Assembly (NCBI GenBank): GCA_017461345.1
Contig: JAFTYP010000007.1
Coordinates: 42,291 to 106,290, forward strand
Source: Bacteroidaceae bacterium
Lineage (GTDB): Bacteria; Bacteroidota; Bacteroidia; Bacteroidales; Bacteroidaceae
Direction: 5' to 3'
DNA length: 64,000 nucleotides
In this document: positions 44,119-53,988 of the stretch, in pieces
How positions within the stretch are numbered: the first letter of the stretch is position 1
How the letters are laid out: each line of letters opens with the position of its first letter
Made by a program: the position numbers and the translations under genes
The notes under the pieces: generated by a model
What the model saw: only the letters and a program-made list of their open reading frames with translations
Told to the model about the DNA's origin: nothing
Databases searched by the model: none

Positions 44119-44149
44119 TTTGTGTTGTGCTTGCTTCTTTGTACCTTTG
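44119..44149 (+). promoter_or_regulatory. Promoter of pgi
   Basis: TTTG at 44119-44122, 19 bp, TACCTTTG at 44142-44149; 37 bp before the pgi ATG. Confidence 0.65.
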
Positions 44150-44185
44150 CGCGCGAATTAGAAATCAACATATAGGTATAAAGAT

Positions 44186-45517
44186 ATGATTAAACTTGAC
44201 TATTCAAAGGCTCTGCTGAGTGCAGAGCAGATTGCTGCTTTCGCACCGAAGGCAGAGGAGGCACAGAAGGCTCTCGAGGCCGGAACCTGTGCAGGTAACG
44301 ATTTCCTTGGCTGGCTCCATTTGCCCTCCAGCATTACAGCCGAGTTCATGACGAAGTTGCAGGAATGCACCCAGACACTTCGCGACAACTGCGACACAGT
44401 TGTTGTTGCAGGCATTGGCGGTTCCTATCTTGGCGCCCGCGCCATCATCGAGGCTTTGGGAAACAGTTTCCAGTGGCTCACCAACAAGGGTGAAAATCCC
44501 AACATCCTCTTTGCCGGCAACAACATCGGCGAGGATTATCTCTACGAACTCACAGAGTATCTGAAGGACCGCAAGTTCGGTGTCATCAATATCTCCAAGA
44601 GTGGTACTACAACTGAGACGGCTCTTGCTTTCCGTTTGCTCAAGAAGCAGTGCGAGGAACAACGTGGTAAGGAGATGGCCCGCAAGGTCATTGTTGCCAT
44701 TACCGATGCCAAGAAGGGCGCAGCCCGCACTTGTGCCGACAAGGAAGGTTACACTTCTTTCGTAATTCCCGACAATGTAGGCGGCCGTTTCAGCGTGCTT
44801 ACTCCCGTAGGTTTGCTGCCCATTGCTGTTGCAGGCTTTGATATTGCCAAACTTGTTCAAGGTGCTGCCGACATGGAGAAGGCTGTCGCTGCCGACGTTC
44901 CTTTCGAGCAGAATATCTGCCTTCAATATGCTGCAGTGCGCAATGCACTCTACCAGGAAGGCAAGAAGATTGAGATTCTCGTCAACTTCCAGCCTAAGCT
45001 TCACTACATGAACGAGTGGTGGAAACAACTTTACGGCGAGAGCGAAGGCAAGGATGGCAAGGGCATCTTCACTGCTGCCGTTGACTTCTCTACCGACCTT
45101 CACTCAATGGGCCAATGGATTCAGGAAGGCGAGCGCAGCATTTTCGAGACCGTTGTAAGCGTAGAAGAGACAGAACACAAGTTGCTTTTCCCCAGCGACG
45201 ACGAGAATCTCGACGGTCTGAACTTCCTGGCAGGCAAGCGTGTGGACGAGGTAAACAAGATGGCAGAACTCGGCACCCAGTTGGCTCACGTCGATGGTGG
45301 TGTACCAAACATGCGCCTCATCGTGCCTCGTTTGAACGAATACTACATCGGTCAGTTGATTTACTTCTTCGAGAAGGCCTGTGGCGTCAGTGGTCTTATC
45401 CTTGGTGTCAACCCCTTCAATCAGCCCGGTGTTGAGGCTTACAAGAAGAATATGTTCGCTCTTCTCGGCAAGCCCGGCTACGAAAAAGAAACAGAAGCCA
45501 TTAAGGCAAGACTCTAA
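44186..45517 (+). CDS. pgi: Glucose-6-phosphate isomerase
   Basis: Interconverts glucose-6-phosphate and fructose-6-phosphate in glycolysis. 443 residues, the shorter form shared with Firmicutes. [16 protein letters not shown] and [19 protein letters not shown] form the sugar-phosphate site; the two family signatures are [17 protein letters not shown] and [19 protein letters not shown]. The stop codon TAA shares one base with the ATG of the following HAD gene (TAATG), so the pair is translationally coupled. Confidence 0.95.
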   Translation: MIKLDYSKALLSAEQIAAFAPKAEEAQKALEAGTCAGNDFLGWLHLPSSITAEFMTKLQECTQTLRDNCDTVVVAGIGGSYLGARAIIEALGNSFQWLTNKGENPNILFAGNNIGEDYLYELTEYLKDRKFGVINISKSGTTTETALAFRLLKKQCEEQRGKEMARKVIVAITDAKKGAARTCADKEGYTSFVIPDNVGGRFSVLTPVGLLPIAVAGFDIAKLVQGAADMEKAVAADVPFEQNICLQYAAVRNALYQEGKKIEILVNFQPKLHYMNEWWKQLYGESEGKDGKGIFTAAVDFSTDLHSMGQWIQEGERSIFETVVSVEETEHKLLFPSDDENLDGLNFLAGKRVDEVNKMAELGTQLAHVDGGVPNMRLIVPRLNEYYIGQLIYFFEKACGVSGLILGVNPFNQPGVEAYKKNMFALLGKPGYEKETEAIKARL

Positions 45518-46227
45518 TGCTTTGCAATTTCGAATTAACAGCACGGCCAAAAGCCGTGCTGTTTGATATGGACGGCGTGCTGTTCGACAGCATGCCGAAC
45601 CATGCTTATGCGTGGTCTCATGCCATGACGCAGTTCGGACTGGAGATGACGGCCTACGAGGCTTACCTTCACGAAGGGCGGACGGGTAGCGGTACCATCA
45701 ACATTCTTGCCCAACGCTTTTGGGGGCGCGATGCGACGGACGAGGAGAAGGCACGCATCTATGCTGCCAAGTCGGAGGTTTTCAATGCCTGTCCGGAGGC
45801 GAAGCCTATGCCCGGTGCGTTTGAGGCCTTGACTGCAGCGAAGGAGTTGGGCTGCAAAATTGTCCTTGTTACCGGCAGTGCTCAGGTTTCTTTGCTCGAG
45901 CGTCTGGAGGAACACTATCCGGGTTTCTTTTGTCAGGACTTGATGGTAACGGGCTTCGACGTCAAACAGGGCAAGCCGCATCCGGAGCCCTATCTCATGG
46001 GATTGCAGAAGGCGGGTGTCTGTGTAGAGGAGGCCATCGTTGTGGAGAATGCACCTCTTGGCGTGGAATCGGCACACAATGCAGGTATTTTCACTGTGGC
46101 TGCCAATACGGGGCCGCTGGAAGATGCTTGCCTCAAGGATGCCGGAGCGGACATTGTGCTTCCAGGAATGATGGATGTTGCCAAGTTTCTTCGTGCATAT
46201 ACCAAACCTTCTGTCGGTATAGACTAA
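45517..46227 (+). CDS. HAD-superfamily sugar-phosphatase/beta-phosphoglucomutase-like
   Basis: A 236-residue HAD hydrolase. The catalytic DMDGVLFDSMPNHAYAW contains the nucleophilic Asp and the acid/base Asp two residues later; VTGSAQVSLLERL is motif II and VVENAPLGVESAHNAGIF motif III/IV. The helical cap is of the beta-phosphoglucomutase subfamily. Members act on sugar phosphates; coupling to pgi suggests a role in hexose-phosphate metabolism, but the substrate is undetermined. Confidence 0.85.
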   Translation: MLCNFELTARPKAVLFDMDGVLFDSMPNHAYAWSHAMTQFGLEMTAYEAYLHEGRTGSGTINILAQRFWGRDATDEEKARIYAAKSEVFNACPEAKPMPGAFEALTAAKELGCKIVLVTGSAQVSLLERLEEHYPGFFCQDLMVTGFDVKQGKPHPEPYLMGLQKAGVCVEEAIVVENAPLGVESAHNAGIFTVAANTGPLEDACLKDAGADIVLPGMMDVAKFLRAYTKPSVGID

Positions 46228-46351
46228 TTGACTTTTTTCTTCCGAAACAGGCTGTTTCACTTTCTTTTTGCTACTATGTTTTTCGATGTCTTACGGTGCA
46301 AAATAGAGTGAAAAACGGCTGATTAATCGACATAAAACGGGTTGTTTTACA

Positions 46352-46483
46352 ACTTAACGTGCGCAGTCGGCAAACTTAACAGTAGAAGTTGTTCGACTTA
46401 ACAGGTTAAGTTTTCGTTTTACCTGTACCTTGTTGGGCAGAAAGGCATGGGAAATTTATCCACTTGGCAGTAGATGTTGGGCG
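46352..46483. repeat. 22-bp-period intergenic array, six consecutive units
   Basis: Starts at 46352, 46374, 46396, 46418, 46440 and 46462 with no slip. Four units begin with ACTT: the words are ACTTAACGTGCGCAGT, ACTTAACAGTAGAAGTT, ACTTAACAGGTTAAGT (a perfect dyad around AG) and ACTTGGCAGTAGATGTT. Units 4 and 5 are degenerate but keep the phase. It lies in the 549-bp gap between the converging HAD and GH2 genes, which also holds a terminator at 46623 and no gene. Confidence 0.85.
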
Positions 46484-46622
46484 TTTCCTTTTTCCGATTT
46501 GGATTTTGTGGTTTTTAATGTGTATAGAATCAGCGTGTTATAAATTATTGAAAATTTTTGGATAATCTGTACAGGGGTACAGGCTTATGATTTCGTTGCC
46601 CTTCTCGTGCAACAGAAAAAGA

Positions 46623-46663
46623 ACAGGATGTAAGCAAAAACGACGATTTTGCTTACATCCTGT
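46623..46663. terminator. Long hairpin downstream of the GH2 gene
   Basis: ACAGGATGTAAGCAAAA (46623-46639) is perfectly complementary to 46647-46663 across a 7-base loop. It lies about 114 bp beyond the GH2 stop. It is probably the terminator for the minus-strand glycan operon. Confidence 0.65.
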
Positions 46664-46776
46664 CAAATGCCTTTTGCTCTATTGCAGTGTTGCTCCTTCG
46701 GAATTCAAGAGCCTTCCGTCAACTCGTATGCCTCGGGAAAAACCATTCAGAGCAAGTAGTAGAAACGAAGAGGTGT

Positions 46777-49700
46777 TCAGTAAAGAACTTTCTTTCCGTT
46801 GATGATGTACACGCCATTCTGTAACTTGTTGTCAGCCACAGTATGGCTCATTCTCTGTCCGCTCAGGTTGTACACTCCTTCGTGGTTCAGGTCTTGGGCG
46901 CTTTCCTTCAGATGGTCGTTGATGCTTGTTGGGATGATACGGATGCCATTCAGTCCGAAGTCGATGTACTGTCCACCGCCGTTGTTCTTACATTCTATGG
47001 CAATGATGTTCGTGTCGTCGGGAGTAAGAGCGTCCAGGGCAGCCTGATTGAGAGAAACATTCTTGTAGTTACTCAAGTAGCCTGTAGCCTGGAATGCCAC
47101 AACACCATTGAAGTAAACCGTAACATCTTCGTCGTGATGAATTCTTCCGACAAGGGCGTTAATCTGTTCGGCTGTGAATCCGGTGAGATCCAGCCGGTAA
47201 CGTATTCGAATGACCGATGTGTTCCATGTCGTGTTTGTCTTGCTCCCTGGAGGATTTCCACTGCCAAATCCGGCCGTTCCTTCTGCCCAGTTGGTGTCGC
47301 GGTATGTCTTCTTCGTCCAATTTGTAGTTGTGGCAATGCTGGATGCAGTCTGGTATTTCCACGTTTGTGGCGTTGTTTCTGCAGTCGGCAGCACTTCGCA
47401 TTCCTCATAGTTGAACTTCTCCAGAAGGGCGGCAAGTTCGTCTGTCGTGATAACCAGCACTGAGCCTTCTTCGATATCATCGGGGAGAGACAACTCGTTT
47501 TCGTCGCACGGATACCATTTGTTCTCTGCCACATTGCCTGTATGGCTCATGGTCGGTCCACCATTCTCGGTGTAATTGTAGAGCACGAACCAGCCGGAAC
47601 CGTCCAAAGCAGGGAATGTCTGGGGTGTACGGCTTTTGGGAATCTGCGAACTGAAGATGCGTTGTGGTTCCGAGAAGGTTGTGCCGGCTAACCTAATTGC
47701 CGGGGTCTGCATCTGGCAGAGGTTCCTTTCAGAACAATAGTACATGGCAGTGTAGTTGTCGCCCGTCTTTTCAATGTGCATGTCGTAGATGGAGTAGTTG
47801 TTGGAATAGAGCACGCGTGGTGTGCTGAGACGATTCCAATCCTTTGTGCTTGCAAGGTAGATGTTGTTTCTCTCGCCATTCTTCGCGCTCCAGTACACAA
47901 AGTAGTTTGCAGACTTTTCGTCATATATCCATTCGGGCGACTCTGCCTTACTGATGTCCGTACTGGTAGGTTTGAGCAAGATATTGCCATTTGGGCCGGT
48001 TTGCCAGTTGATGAGATCCTCGCTTTGCCAATGGTAAATACCCGGCTGAGTATCGTCGGTCAGGTCTGCTGTCAGATGGAAAATGTCTTTCCCCTCAACC
48101 TGTACTCTGCGAATGAAAGGCGTCTTTAACTCCACATCAGCAAACTCCTCGGGCATTACGCTGCGGTTGGCATTGATAGGCAACCATTTTGCTCCGTCCA
48201 TACTATATGCATAGTGCAGTTTCTTACTCTCCGGAAGGGTATAGGTCAACAGGTAAGCCTTACCATTGACACGGGAGAATTCCGGCGCAGGAGTCTTTTC
48301 CGGCATCGGAGATACCTGCAAGTCATCGTTGGGAGTATATGTGCGAAGTTTCAAGCCACAGTCTATAAACTGACCGCCGCTGGTCTGCTTGCAATGGATG
48401 GCAATAACATTGTCCGAACCATCAAGTTTCAAAGAGTTGAGTCCTTCCGGCAACAATGGCCACATTTCATATCCATGGTTAAATCCTGTTACCTTTGCCG
48501 CCAGTTTCCCGTTAATGTAAATCTCGGCATCCTCGTCATGGAAGAGCCACAGACGCAAGTCGTTCAACTGGGAAGCCTCAATGCCGTTGACCTTGAAACT
48601 ACGACGTATCCAGATATCACTGCTCGTCCATGAAGTCTGTCCGCCTCCGCCGAATCCGGCATTGCCGCTTTTCCAGTCGGAAGTATTATAGTCTGTGGCG
48701 TACCAATCTGCTTGAGGTTCTGTTGTGGTGTATTTCCATTGGATGCTCGAATTCTCGTCTGCAGCAGCAACGACGGTGACGTCTTTGGCATATCGGCTGT
48801 TGATGGTACGTAGAATCTTAGCCTTCATGCCGGCAAGTTGTGCCGGAGAGATTTTAAGGACTTTACGGTCATAAGTCATGATGCCGTTACATTCTTGTTC
48901 CACATCAGTAATCTGAGTGTAAACCGACATCCAAAGTCCTTTCTCTTTCTGTAGTTCTTGCAGACGATCGGTATATCGGTCATACAGATTCACATAGGTG
49001 TCGGCATCGTCCACTGTTGTATAGTTAACATCTGAACCAGCCCACATGTGACCATCGATGAAGAGGTTGATGCCACCAAACTCTCCACACGAAGCGATGC
49101 GCTCGTTCACCGGATTGGAGGCAGCGTTAGGAGCGGGGTAGGAGTGTACATCAAGGAAGTCGCCCATTTCTACGTCAACCCATCCTGTTACGGCATGAAC
49201 GAAACGACCAGGGTCGTGATTAGCCTGTATGACACTGTTGACACCTCTTCTTGTGTGTGCCATGCCCAGTTCAGGATATTGTCCCCAACTTTCGTTCCAT
49301 ACTACCCATGCACCGATGCTTGGGTGGTGGCGTGTTGCGTCTATTATTTCTTCGTTTTCGCGATAGAAGTTTTGCATTCCATAATCAAGGCTGCCTATCA
49401 GTCCACCTCCACAGCCGGAAGGCATATCCTGCCATACAACAAGTCCATTTCTGTTGCACCAGTCGAACCATAAATCGTTTTCCACTTTGATATGCTTGCG
49501 GACCATATTCATGCCGAGGTCTTTCATTACTTGCAAGTCATACACCATTGCTTCGTATGATGGCGGTGTCAGAAGTCCATCGGGCCACCAGCCTTGGTCG
49601 AGAGGTCCATAGAGGTAGAGTGGTTTGTTGTTTAGCAATAAGCATGGCTTACCGTCTGCTATAGCACGAGAGAACTTTCTCATGCCAAAGTATCCGCTGA

Positions 49701-50634
49701 CTTTGTCTGTTTCTTCGCCTTGTTCGTTTATTGTTATGTCGAGGTCGTAAAGATTCGGTTCGTCGGGGCTCCATAGTTTTGCAGAAGGTATGGATAGTGT
49801 GAATACTTGGTCTGATGGTCCGGTCTGTTCGGCAATCTTGTTGTTGCCGTCTTTTACTGTAAGTGTTACGGTGCATGGTGCAGAGGTCTTCACTTTTATG
49901 GAGACGCAGGAGTTGTCTATGTCGGGTATTGGTTCGTAACTTATTATGTGTGCAGGTTTTACTGGTTCTAACCATACAGTCTGCCAAATGCCGCTGTTGG
50001 GCGTGTACCATATTCCGCTTGGCGAAACGCTTTGCTTGCCATTGGGTTGTCCGCCATCGGTGGGGTCCCATACGGCGACTTGCAGTTCTTGCTCGGCACC
50101 TTTCTCTTCGTTAAGGAAGGGTGTAATGTCGAAGAAGAATGGAACTGAGCCTCCGTCGTGTGTGCCTGCCAGTTGTCCGTTTACATATACATAGCATCGC
50201 CAATCTACTGCACCGAAATGCAGTAGGATATTATTCCCCGCAAAGTTTTCCGGCAATGTGAAGGTTCTGCGATACATGTGGGTGGACTTTCTGTTTCCGG
50301 AGAAGTTCTTATCCATTATTCCGGAAAGTGCAGACTCTACGGGGAATGGCACAAGAATGGCTTTAGAGAATAGTCTTGTACTACTTTCGTAGTCATACTT
50401 GATAGACGAACGTTTGAAGTATTGCCATACGCCATTCAGGTTCATCCAATCTTGTCTTTTCATGGAAGGGCGTGGGTATTCTTTCCAGACATCGTTTTCT
50501 GTCAGTTGTTCGCCCCAGGGTGTCATCACAGGTGCAGTCTGTTTTACCCATTCTCCTTGTCCATAGACGTTGCCTGCACCAACTGACATGATGGCTGCAA
50601 GGGCAACGATACACTGTTGAATTCTTTTTTTCAT
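46777..50634 (-). CDS. Secreted GH2-family glycoside hydrolase with GH43-like segment and duplicated C-terminal modules
   Basis: 1285 residues with a signal peptide (QQCIVALAAIMSVGAGNVYG). GH2 sugar-binding, immunoglobulin-like and TIM-barrel domains occupy ~30-600: the acid/base Glu is near 448 (WVVWNESWGQYPE) and the likely nucleophile near 518 (ASCGEFGGIN). Two related ~140-residue beta modules (~630-767 and ~1090-1234, sharing IHHDED/LFHDEDAEIYING and IAIxCKxxxGGQxID) bracket a ~270-residue stretch resembling a five-bladed GH43/GH32-type propeller (WIYDEKSANYFVYWSAKNGE). It ends with the exported-protein tail (YNLSGQR ... NGVYIINGKKV). Beta-galactosidase, mannosidase or glucuronidase activity is possible. 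Confidence 0.82.
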   Translation of the reverse strand: MKKRIQQCIVALAAIMSVGAGNVYGQGEWVKQTAPVMTPWGEQLTENDVWKEYPRPSMKRQDWMNLNGVWQYFKRSSIKYDYESSTRLFSKAILVPFPVESALSGIMDKNFSGNRKSTHMYRRTFTLPENFAGNNILLHFGAVDWRCYVYVNGQLAGTHDGGSVPFFFDITPFLNEEKGAEQELQVAVWDPTDGGQPNGKQSVSPSGIWYTPNSGIWQTVWLEPVKPAHIISYEPIPDIDNSCVSIKVKTSAPCTVTLTVKDGNNKIAEQTGPSDQVFTLSIPSAKLWSPDEPNLYDLDITINEQGEETDKVSGYFGMRKFSRAIADGKPCLLLNNKPLYLYGPLDQGWWPDGLLTPPSYEAMVYDLQVMKDLGMNMVRKHIKVENDLWFDWCNRNGLVVWQDMPSGCGGGLIGSLDYGMQNFYRENEEIIDATRHHPSIGAWVVWNESWGQYPELGMAHTRRGVNSVIQANHDPGRFVHAVTGWVDVEMGDFLDVHSYPAPNAASNPVNERIASCGEFGGINLFIDGHMWAGSDVNYTTVDDADTYVNLYDRYTDRLQELQKEKGLWMSVYTQITDVEQECNGIMTYDRKVLKISPAQLAGMKAKILRTINSRYAKDVTVVAAADENSSIQWKYTTTEPQADWYATDYNTSDWKSGNAGFGGGGQTSWTSSDIWIRRSFKVNGIEASQLNDLRLWLFHDEDAEIYINGKLAAKVTGFNHGYEMWPLLPEGLNSLKLDGSDNVIAIHCKQTSGGQFIDCGLKLRTYTPNDDLQVSPMPEKTPAPEFSRVNGKAYLLTYTLPESKKLHYAYSMDGAKWLPINANRSVMPEEFADVELKTPFIRRVQVEGKDIFHLTADLTDDTQPGIYHWQSEDLINWQTGPNGNILLKPTSTDISKAESPEWIYDEKSANYFVYWSAKNGERNNIYLASTKDWNRLSTPRVLYSNNYSIYDMHIEKTGDNYTAMYYCSERNLCQMQTPAIRLAGTTFSEPQRIFSSQIPKSRTPQTFPALDGSGWFVLYNYTENGGPTMSHTGNVAENKWYPCDENELSLPDDIEEGSVLVITTDELAALLEKFNYEECEVLPTAETTPQTWKYQTASSIATTTNWTKKTYRDTNWAEGTAGFGSGNPPGSKTNTTWNTSVIRIRYRLDLTGFTAEQINALVGRIHHDEDVTVYFNGVVAFQATGYLSNYKNVSLNQAALDALTPDDTNIIAIECKNNGGGQYIDFGLNGIRIIPTSINDHLKESAQDLNHEGVYNLSGQRMSHTVADNKLQNGVYIINGKKVLY

Positions 50635-50686
50635 GATATCTCTATAATTTTGAATTCTGTTCTTGAATAATACGTAAATGTATGAA

Positions 50687-51223
50687 TCAGATGCTTGGTA
50701 CTTCGTCGTCTTCTACCGTGGTGTCGTCCTCGATTGCATAACTTCCATCGGGGCCGATGATGAGGAGGAAGGGGCAGGTCATGTCGCTTTCGGGGTAACT
50801 GATGCAGGTGTTGAAATAGAGTTTGCCTTCCTCGGCACGATTGAAACGCATTCCGTCCATGATGCCTAAATCTTGGAAATTCTCCGAGAGTTTCGATTTG
50901 AAGTCTGCTTTTGTGAATTGTTTGCTGAACAACTTTGTGCCGTCCTTTGTGATGTTCAATGTGTAGCGGTTGTCCTTATACTTTATGCCTTCCTCGTCTT
51001 CTACGATTGGCAGGTCTTCGGCACATTCTCTTTCAATGTGGTAAACCACTTTATGGCTACCCTGCATCAGCGAATCGACGTATGAATAGGCAGGCAGAGA
51101 ATGTACTTCGTCTATGGTTTGTTCTGTTTGCACAGTTGCTTCTGTTTTAGTATTCTGTTGCGTACAGGAGGATAATGCAAAGAGAGCAGAAGTGAATAAG
51201 AGTGTTAGAGAGGGCTTTTTCAT
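50687..51223 (-). CDS. DUF4738-like lipoprotein
   Basis: 178 residues with a lipoprotein signal (LTLLFTSALFALSSC, lipobox SSC). The mature part has an acidic stretch, then DLPIVEDEEGIKYKDNRYTL and KLFSKQFTKADFKSKL, recalling the Bacteroidales lipoprotein family DUF4738; this placement is from memory of the pattern. It ends in an acidic tail (DDTTVEDDEVPSI). Anchored in the periplasm or outer membrane. It lies between GH2 and GH92 on the same strand and may be part of the same glycan locus; function unknown. Confidence 0.8.
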   Translation of the reverse strand: MKKPSLTLLFTSALFALSSCTQQNTKTEATVQTEQTIDEVHSLPAYSYVDSLMQGSHKVVYHIERECAEDLPIVEDEEGIKYKDNRYTLNITKDGTKLFSKQFTKADFKSKLSENFQDLGIMDGMRFNRAEEGKLYFNTCISYPESDMTCPFLLIIGPDGSYAIEDDTTVEDDEVPSI

Positions 51224-51259
51224 ATTTATAAACTTGTGATGTGAATAGTTAGTGATGCA

Positions 51260-53299
51260 TTAAAAGTGAAACTTGAGTTCGCCGCCATCTTTGAGTTGCT
51301 TGTGAGAGATGCGGAAGTCAGACAATTTTTTGCCGTTCCATGTTACTTTTTTTATTTGTTGTTTATCTGATGTTCGACCTATAGTGCTGATGACAACCTT
51401 TGTCCGACGGTCTGCGCCAAGATGGAGTGTCACTTTGTCGAACAGGGGGGCGAAGACTTCGTAGGTGGCTTCGCCTACAACAAGTGGGTACATGCCGATG
51501 CTGGCAAAGACATACCATGCGCTCATGGCGCCGTCGTCCTCGTCCATTTCTGGGCAATAACCGCGAGGCTCGTTCACGAAGGCACAGCCAATGAACGGGG
51601 TGGGGTAGGTGTCGTTGCCGCCGTATCTGTGTGTAATGCTTTCTGTGGCGAGGCTTCTTACTATGTTTCCCGTTATTTGTGGCATCCCGAGGCGTCCGAA
51701 GAGGAAAGGCACATGAATGTCAGGCTCATTGCCTTGGTTGTAAAGTTCCTTTTGGAAGAACGTCTGCAACTGTTCGGCAAGTTCTTTCTTCCCTGCCATT
51801 TCAATCATACGGGGCAGATACATAGGTGCGCCCCAACGGTACTGCCAACGTGTTCCCTGATAGAGTCCGTTGCCGCGCATCTTTGTATATGTTTCGTTGA
51901 TGTTTTGGAACTCTTTTGGCCAAATGCTGTCGAAGATTTCATTTCCCCGTTTTGTCCAGCGAACGGCATCTTCCGTCATTCCCAATTCCTCAGCAAGTTG
52001 CCCTAAAGCCCAAAAGTCGCCACTTGCCTCGAGGCATTGGTCGGGACTCCGCAGGCTGAGTCGTTTTACTTCTGCAACCATGCCGGGATAGGCATCGCGA
52101 AGCGAAGGGATACTAATTCCCTGTCGATATGCGTCTAATAGGGTTGCAATGGCATGTTCGGTACGAACGGTTGGTACGCATTCGTTACGCGTGCTCCAAT
52201 CCTTCTTCCCTGTAATATAAAGTTGAGAGAGTGACTGCATGATGTCGGATGAGTGTGCCGCATCGAGTAGCGTAATGAGCGGGAACTTCGTGCGATACGT
52301 GTCCCAAAGCGACCACGAACTGTAATATTGGAATCCTTTCGCCTCATGAACATTGCCATCAGTGCCGAGGTATTTCCTGAAAGAACGGTCGGTGACTTGG
52401 AAAGGGCTGTGAAAGGTTCGGTAGAGTGAAGTGTAGAAGATGGTTTGCTGGTCTGTTGTCCCACCTTCAATCTCTACCGTAGAGAGCAACTGATTCCATT
52501 GACGTTTGGCACGTTCTACTATTGTCGGAAAATCTGTCCGCCATACAGCCTGTTCAGTCATGTTGTCCAATTCATCGGCAAGGCCCGTTGAAACAACGAT
52601 TCTGACCTCTACATATCGTGAAGACAGTTCGGGGAAAGTAAGACGTTTGCGTCCGTCGGCAATCGTGTCGAGCACGAATGGAGAACTGGTATAAAGGCGA
52701 TAATGCAGATGATAACGACCATGTCCACAGGTGTTGGCACATTCCGCAAAGCCTTGTCCCATGCGAGAAGTCTTCTGTTGAAAATCGGCATCAAAGATTC
52801 TGTCGAATGCGGAACGTGGATTGAGTAGCAGGACTGCTTCCGAAGGATTGGGGAAGGAGAAACGCTCGACAGCCATGCGTCGGTCGGCAGTAGCAGTAAA
52901 CCATACGCCGTTACTCAATTTCACGCTATAATAGCCTGGTGTAGCCTGTTCTGTGTGTTTAAGGAGTCTTATATCTTTGCCTGTTGCATCTGGCATCAAG
53001 GAAACGTTGCCACCGCATCCGCTACCGCCAACTCCGGAAAGTCGGTTTATGCTAAAGCCCGATATTGTTGGTACTTCGTAATCATAACCCGGGTGCTGGC
53101 GGGGTTTGCTGTCAGGGCATATTTGTATTTGACTGTAGGGGACTGTGGCGCCAGGGGTCATCTGCCCGTAGTCGGACGCAGTTCCAATAAACAGGTTTAC
53201 TTTGTCAAGCAGAGAATTTTCCTGAGCGTTTGCTCCGGTGCAATACAATAATGTAAGCAGTAGAAAAAGTTTCAGACTCCTAAAAGGTTTGGTCTTCAT
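51260..53299 (-). CDS. Secreted GH92 alpha-1,2-mannosidase
   Basis: Calcium-dependent exo-mannosidase acting on N-glycans or yeast mannan. 679 residues from the ATG at 53299; an earlier ATG at 53320 overlaps the promoter. Signal peptide SLKLFLLLTLLYCTGANAQ. The N-terminal beta domain starts VNLFIGTASDYGQMTPGATV. The (alpha/alpha)6 barrel has HPGYDYEVPTISGFSINRLSG, FQYYSSWSLWDTYRTKFPL, WKYR-type RWQYRWGAPMYL, and the catalytic region NEPRGYCPEMDEDDGAMSAW with its acid residues. With GH2 and the lipoprotein it suggests a host-glycan or mannan-degrading locus, although no SusC/D pair is present. Confidence 0.9.
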   Translation of the reverse strand: MKTKPFRSLKLFLLLTLLYCTGANAQENSLLDKVNLFIGTASDYGQMTPGATVPYSQIQICPDSKPRQHPGYDYEVPTISGFSINRLSGVGGSGCGGNVSLMPDATGKDIRLLKHTEQATPGYYSVKLSNGVWFTATADRRMAVERFSFPNPSEAVLLLNPRSAFDRIFDADFQQKTSRMGQGFAECANTCGHGRYHLHYRLYTSSPFVLDTIADGRKRLTFPELSSRYVEVRIVVSTGLADELDNMTEQAVWRTDFPTIVERAKRQWNQLLSTVEIEGGTTDQQTIFYTSLYRTFHSPFQVTDRSFRKYLGTDGNVHEAKGFQYYSSWSLWDTYRTKFPLITLLDAAHSSDIMQSLSQLYITGKKDWSTRNECVPTVRTEHAIATLLDAYRQGISIPSLRDAYPGMVAEVKRLSLRSPDQCLEASGDFWALGQLAEELGMTEDAVRWTKRGNEIFDSIWPKEFQNINETYTKMRGNGLYQGTRWQYRWGAPMYLPRMIEMAGKKELAEQLQTFFQKELYNQGNEPDIHVPFLFGRLGMPQITGNIVRSLATESITHRYGGNDTYPTPFIGCAFVNEPRGYCPEMDEDDGAMSAWYVFASIGMYPLVVGEATYEVFAPLFDKVTLHLGADRRTKVVISTIGRTSDKQQIKKVTWNGKKLSDFRISHKQLKDGGELKFHF

Positions 53300-53317
53300 T
53301 TGGCTATTATTTTTATG

Positions 53318-53325
53318 CAAAGATA
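53318..53325 (-). promoter_or_regulatory. -7 promoter element for the GH92 gene
   Basis: CAAAGATA reads TATCTTTG on the minus strand, 19 bp before ATG 53299. It overlaps the ATG at 53320, arguing that the latter is not used. Confidence 0.6.
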
Positions 53326-53347
53326 CTATTAATCCAAAAAATATGAT

Positions 53348-53355
53348 TACCTTTG
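53348..53355 (+). promoter_or_regulatory. -7 promoter element for the SlyD-like gene
   Basis: TACCTTTG, an exact match, 32 bp before the ATG at 53387. Divergent from the GH92 promoter 23 bp away. Confidence 0.6.
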
Positions 53356-53386
53356 CATATTATTTTATAATAATTAAAGAAATTTT

Positions 53387-53971
53387 ATGGCAACAGAGAA
53401 TAAAAACAAGTACATCTCTGTGATGTATAGGCTTTACACAAGTGCTCCAGGTGTTGAACCGGAATTGGTGGAAGAAACGGCAGAAGGCGATCCGTTTGTT
53501 TTTGTCAGTGCACTTGGCATGACGCTCGATGCTTTTGAGAATCAGATTGTACCATTGAACGAAGGAGACAAATTCGACTTTACACTTGCTCCCGATGATG
53601 CTTATGGCGAATACGACGAGGCAGGAAAGCAAACCTTGCCGCGTAAAGCATTCGAGATAAACGGCAAACTTGATTCGCGTTTCGTGTTTGAAGGTGCTGT
53701 TGTACCTTTGAGCAGTGCAGACGGCGCACGTTTCAATGGAACAATTATAGAAATAGGCGACGAAACAGTTACCGTCGATTTGAATCATCCTCTTGCAGGC
53801 AAAAGTCTCAACTTCGTTGGTGAAGTCGTTGCAACTCGCGAAGCGACGAACGACGAGGTTCGTGATGCTCTCAATCAAATAACCGGCTGCGGAGGCGGTT
53901 GCGGCGGTTGCGGCGGCGAAAGTTGCGATGGCTGTAGCAGCAAAGGCGAGAGTTGTGGCGGTTGCCAATAA
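53387..53971 (+). CDS. SlyD-like FKBP peptidyl-prolyl isomerase with Cys/Gly-rich tail
   Basis: 194 residues. FKBP core with inserted chaperone flap: [21 protein letters not shown] and [19 protein letters not shown] are the SlyD/FKBP signatures. The last ~30 residues form a Gly-Cys tail ([18 protein letters not shown]) with about nine cysteines, where enterobacterial SlyD has a His-rich nickel-binding tail. Likely a cytoplasmic folding helper that also binds metal through thiols. Followed directly by a 22-bp-period array and aroC. Confidence 0.88.
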   Translation: MATENKNKYISVMYRLYTSAPGVEPELVEETAEGDPFVFVSALGMTLDAFENQIVPLNEGDKFDFTLAPDDAYGEYDEAGKQTLPRKAFEINGKLDSRFVFEGAVVPLSSADGARFNGTIIEIGDETVTVDLNHPLAGKSLNFVGEVVATREATNDEVRDALNQITGCGGGCGGCGGESCDGCSSKGESCGGCQ

Positions 53972-53988
53972 AGCCAACTCAAAATCGT

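Noticed and set aside
46587-46802. 71-codon plus-strand ORF downstream of GH2
   Set aside because: It runs through the terminator hairpin at 46623-46663 and into the GH2 3' end; no protein-like features.
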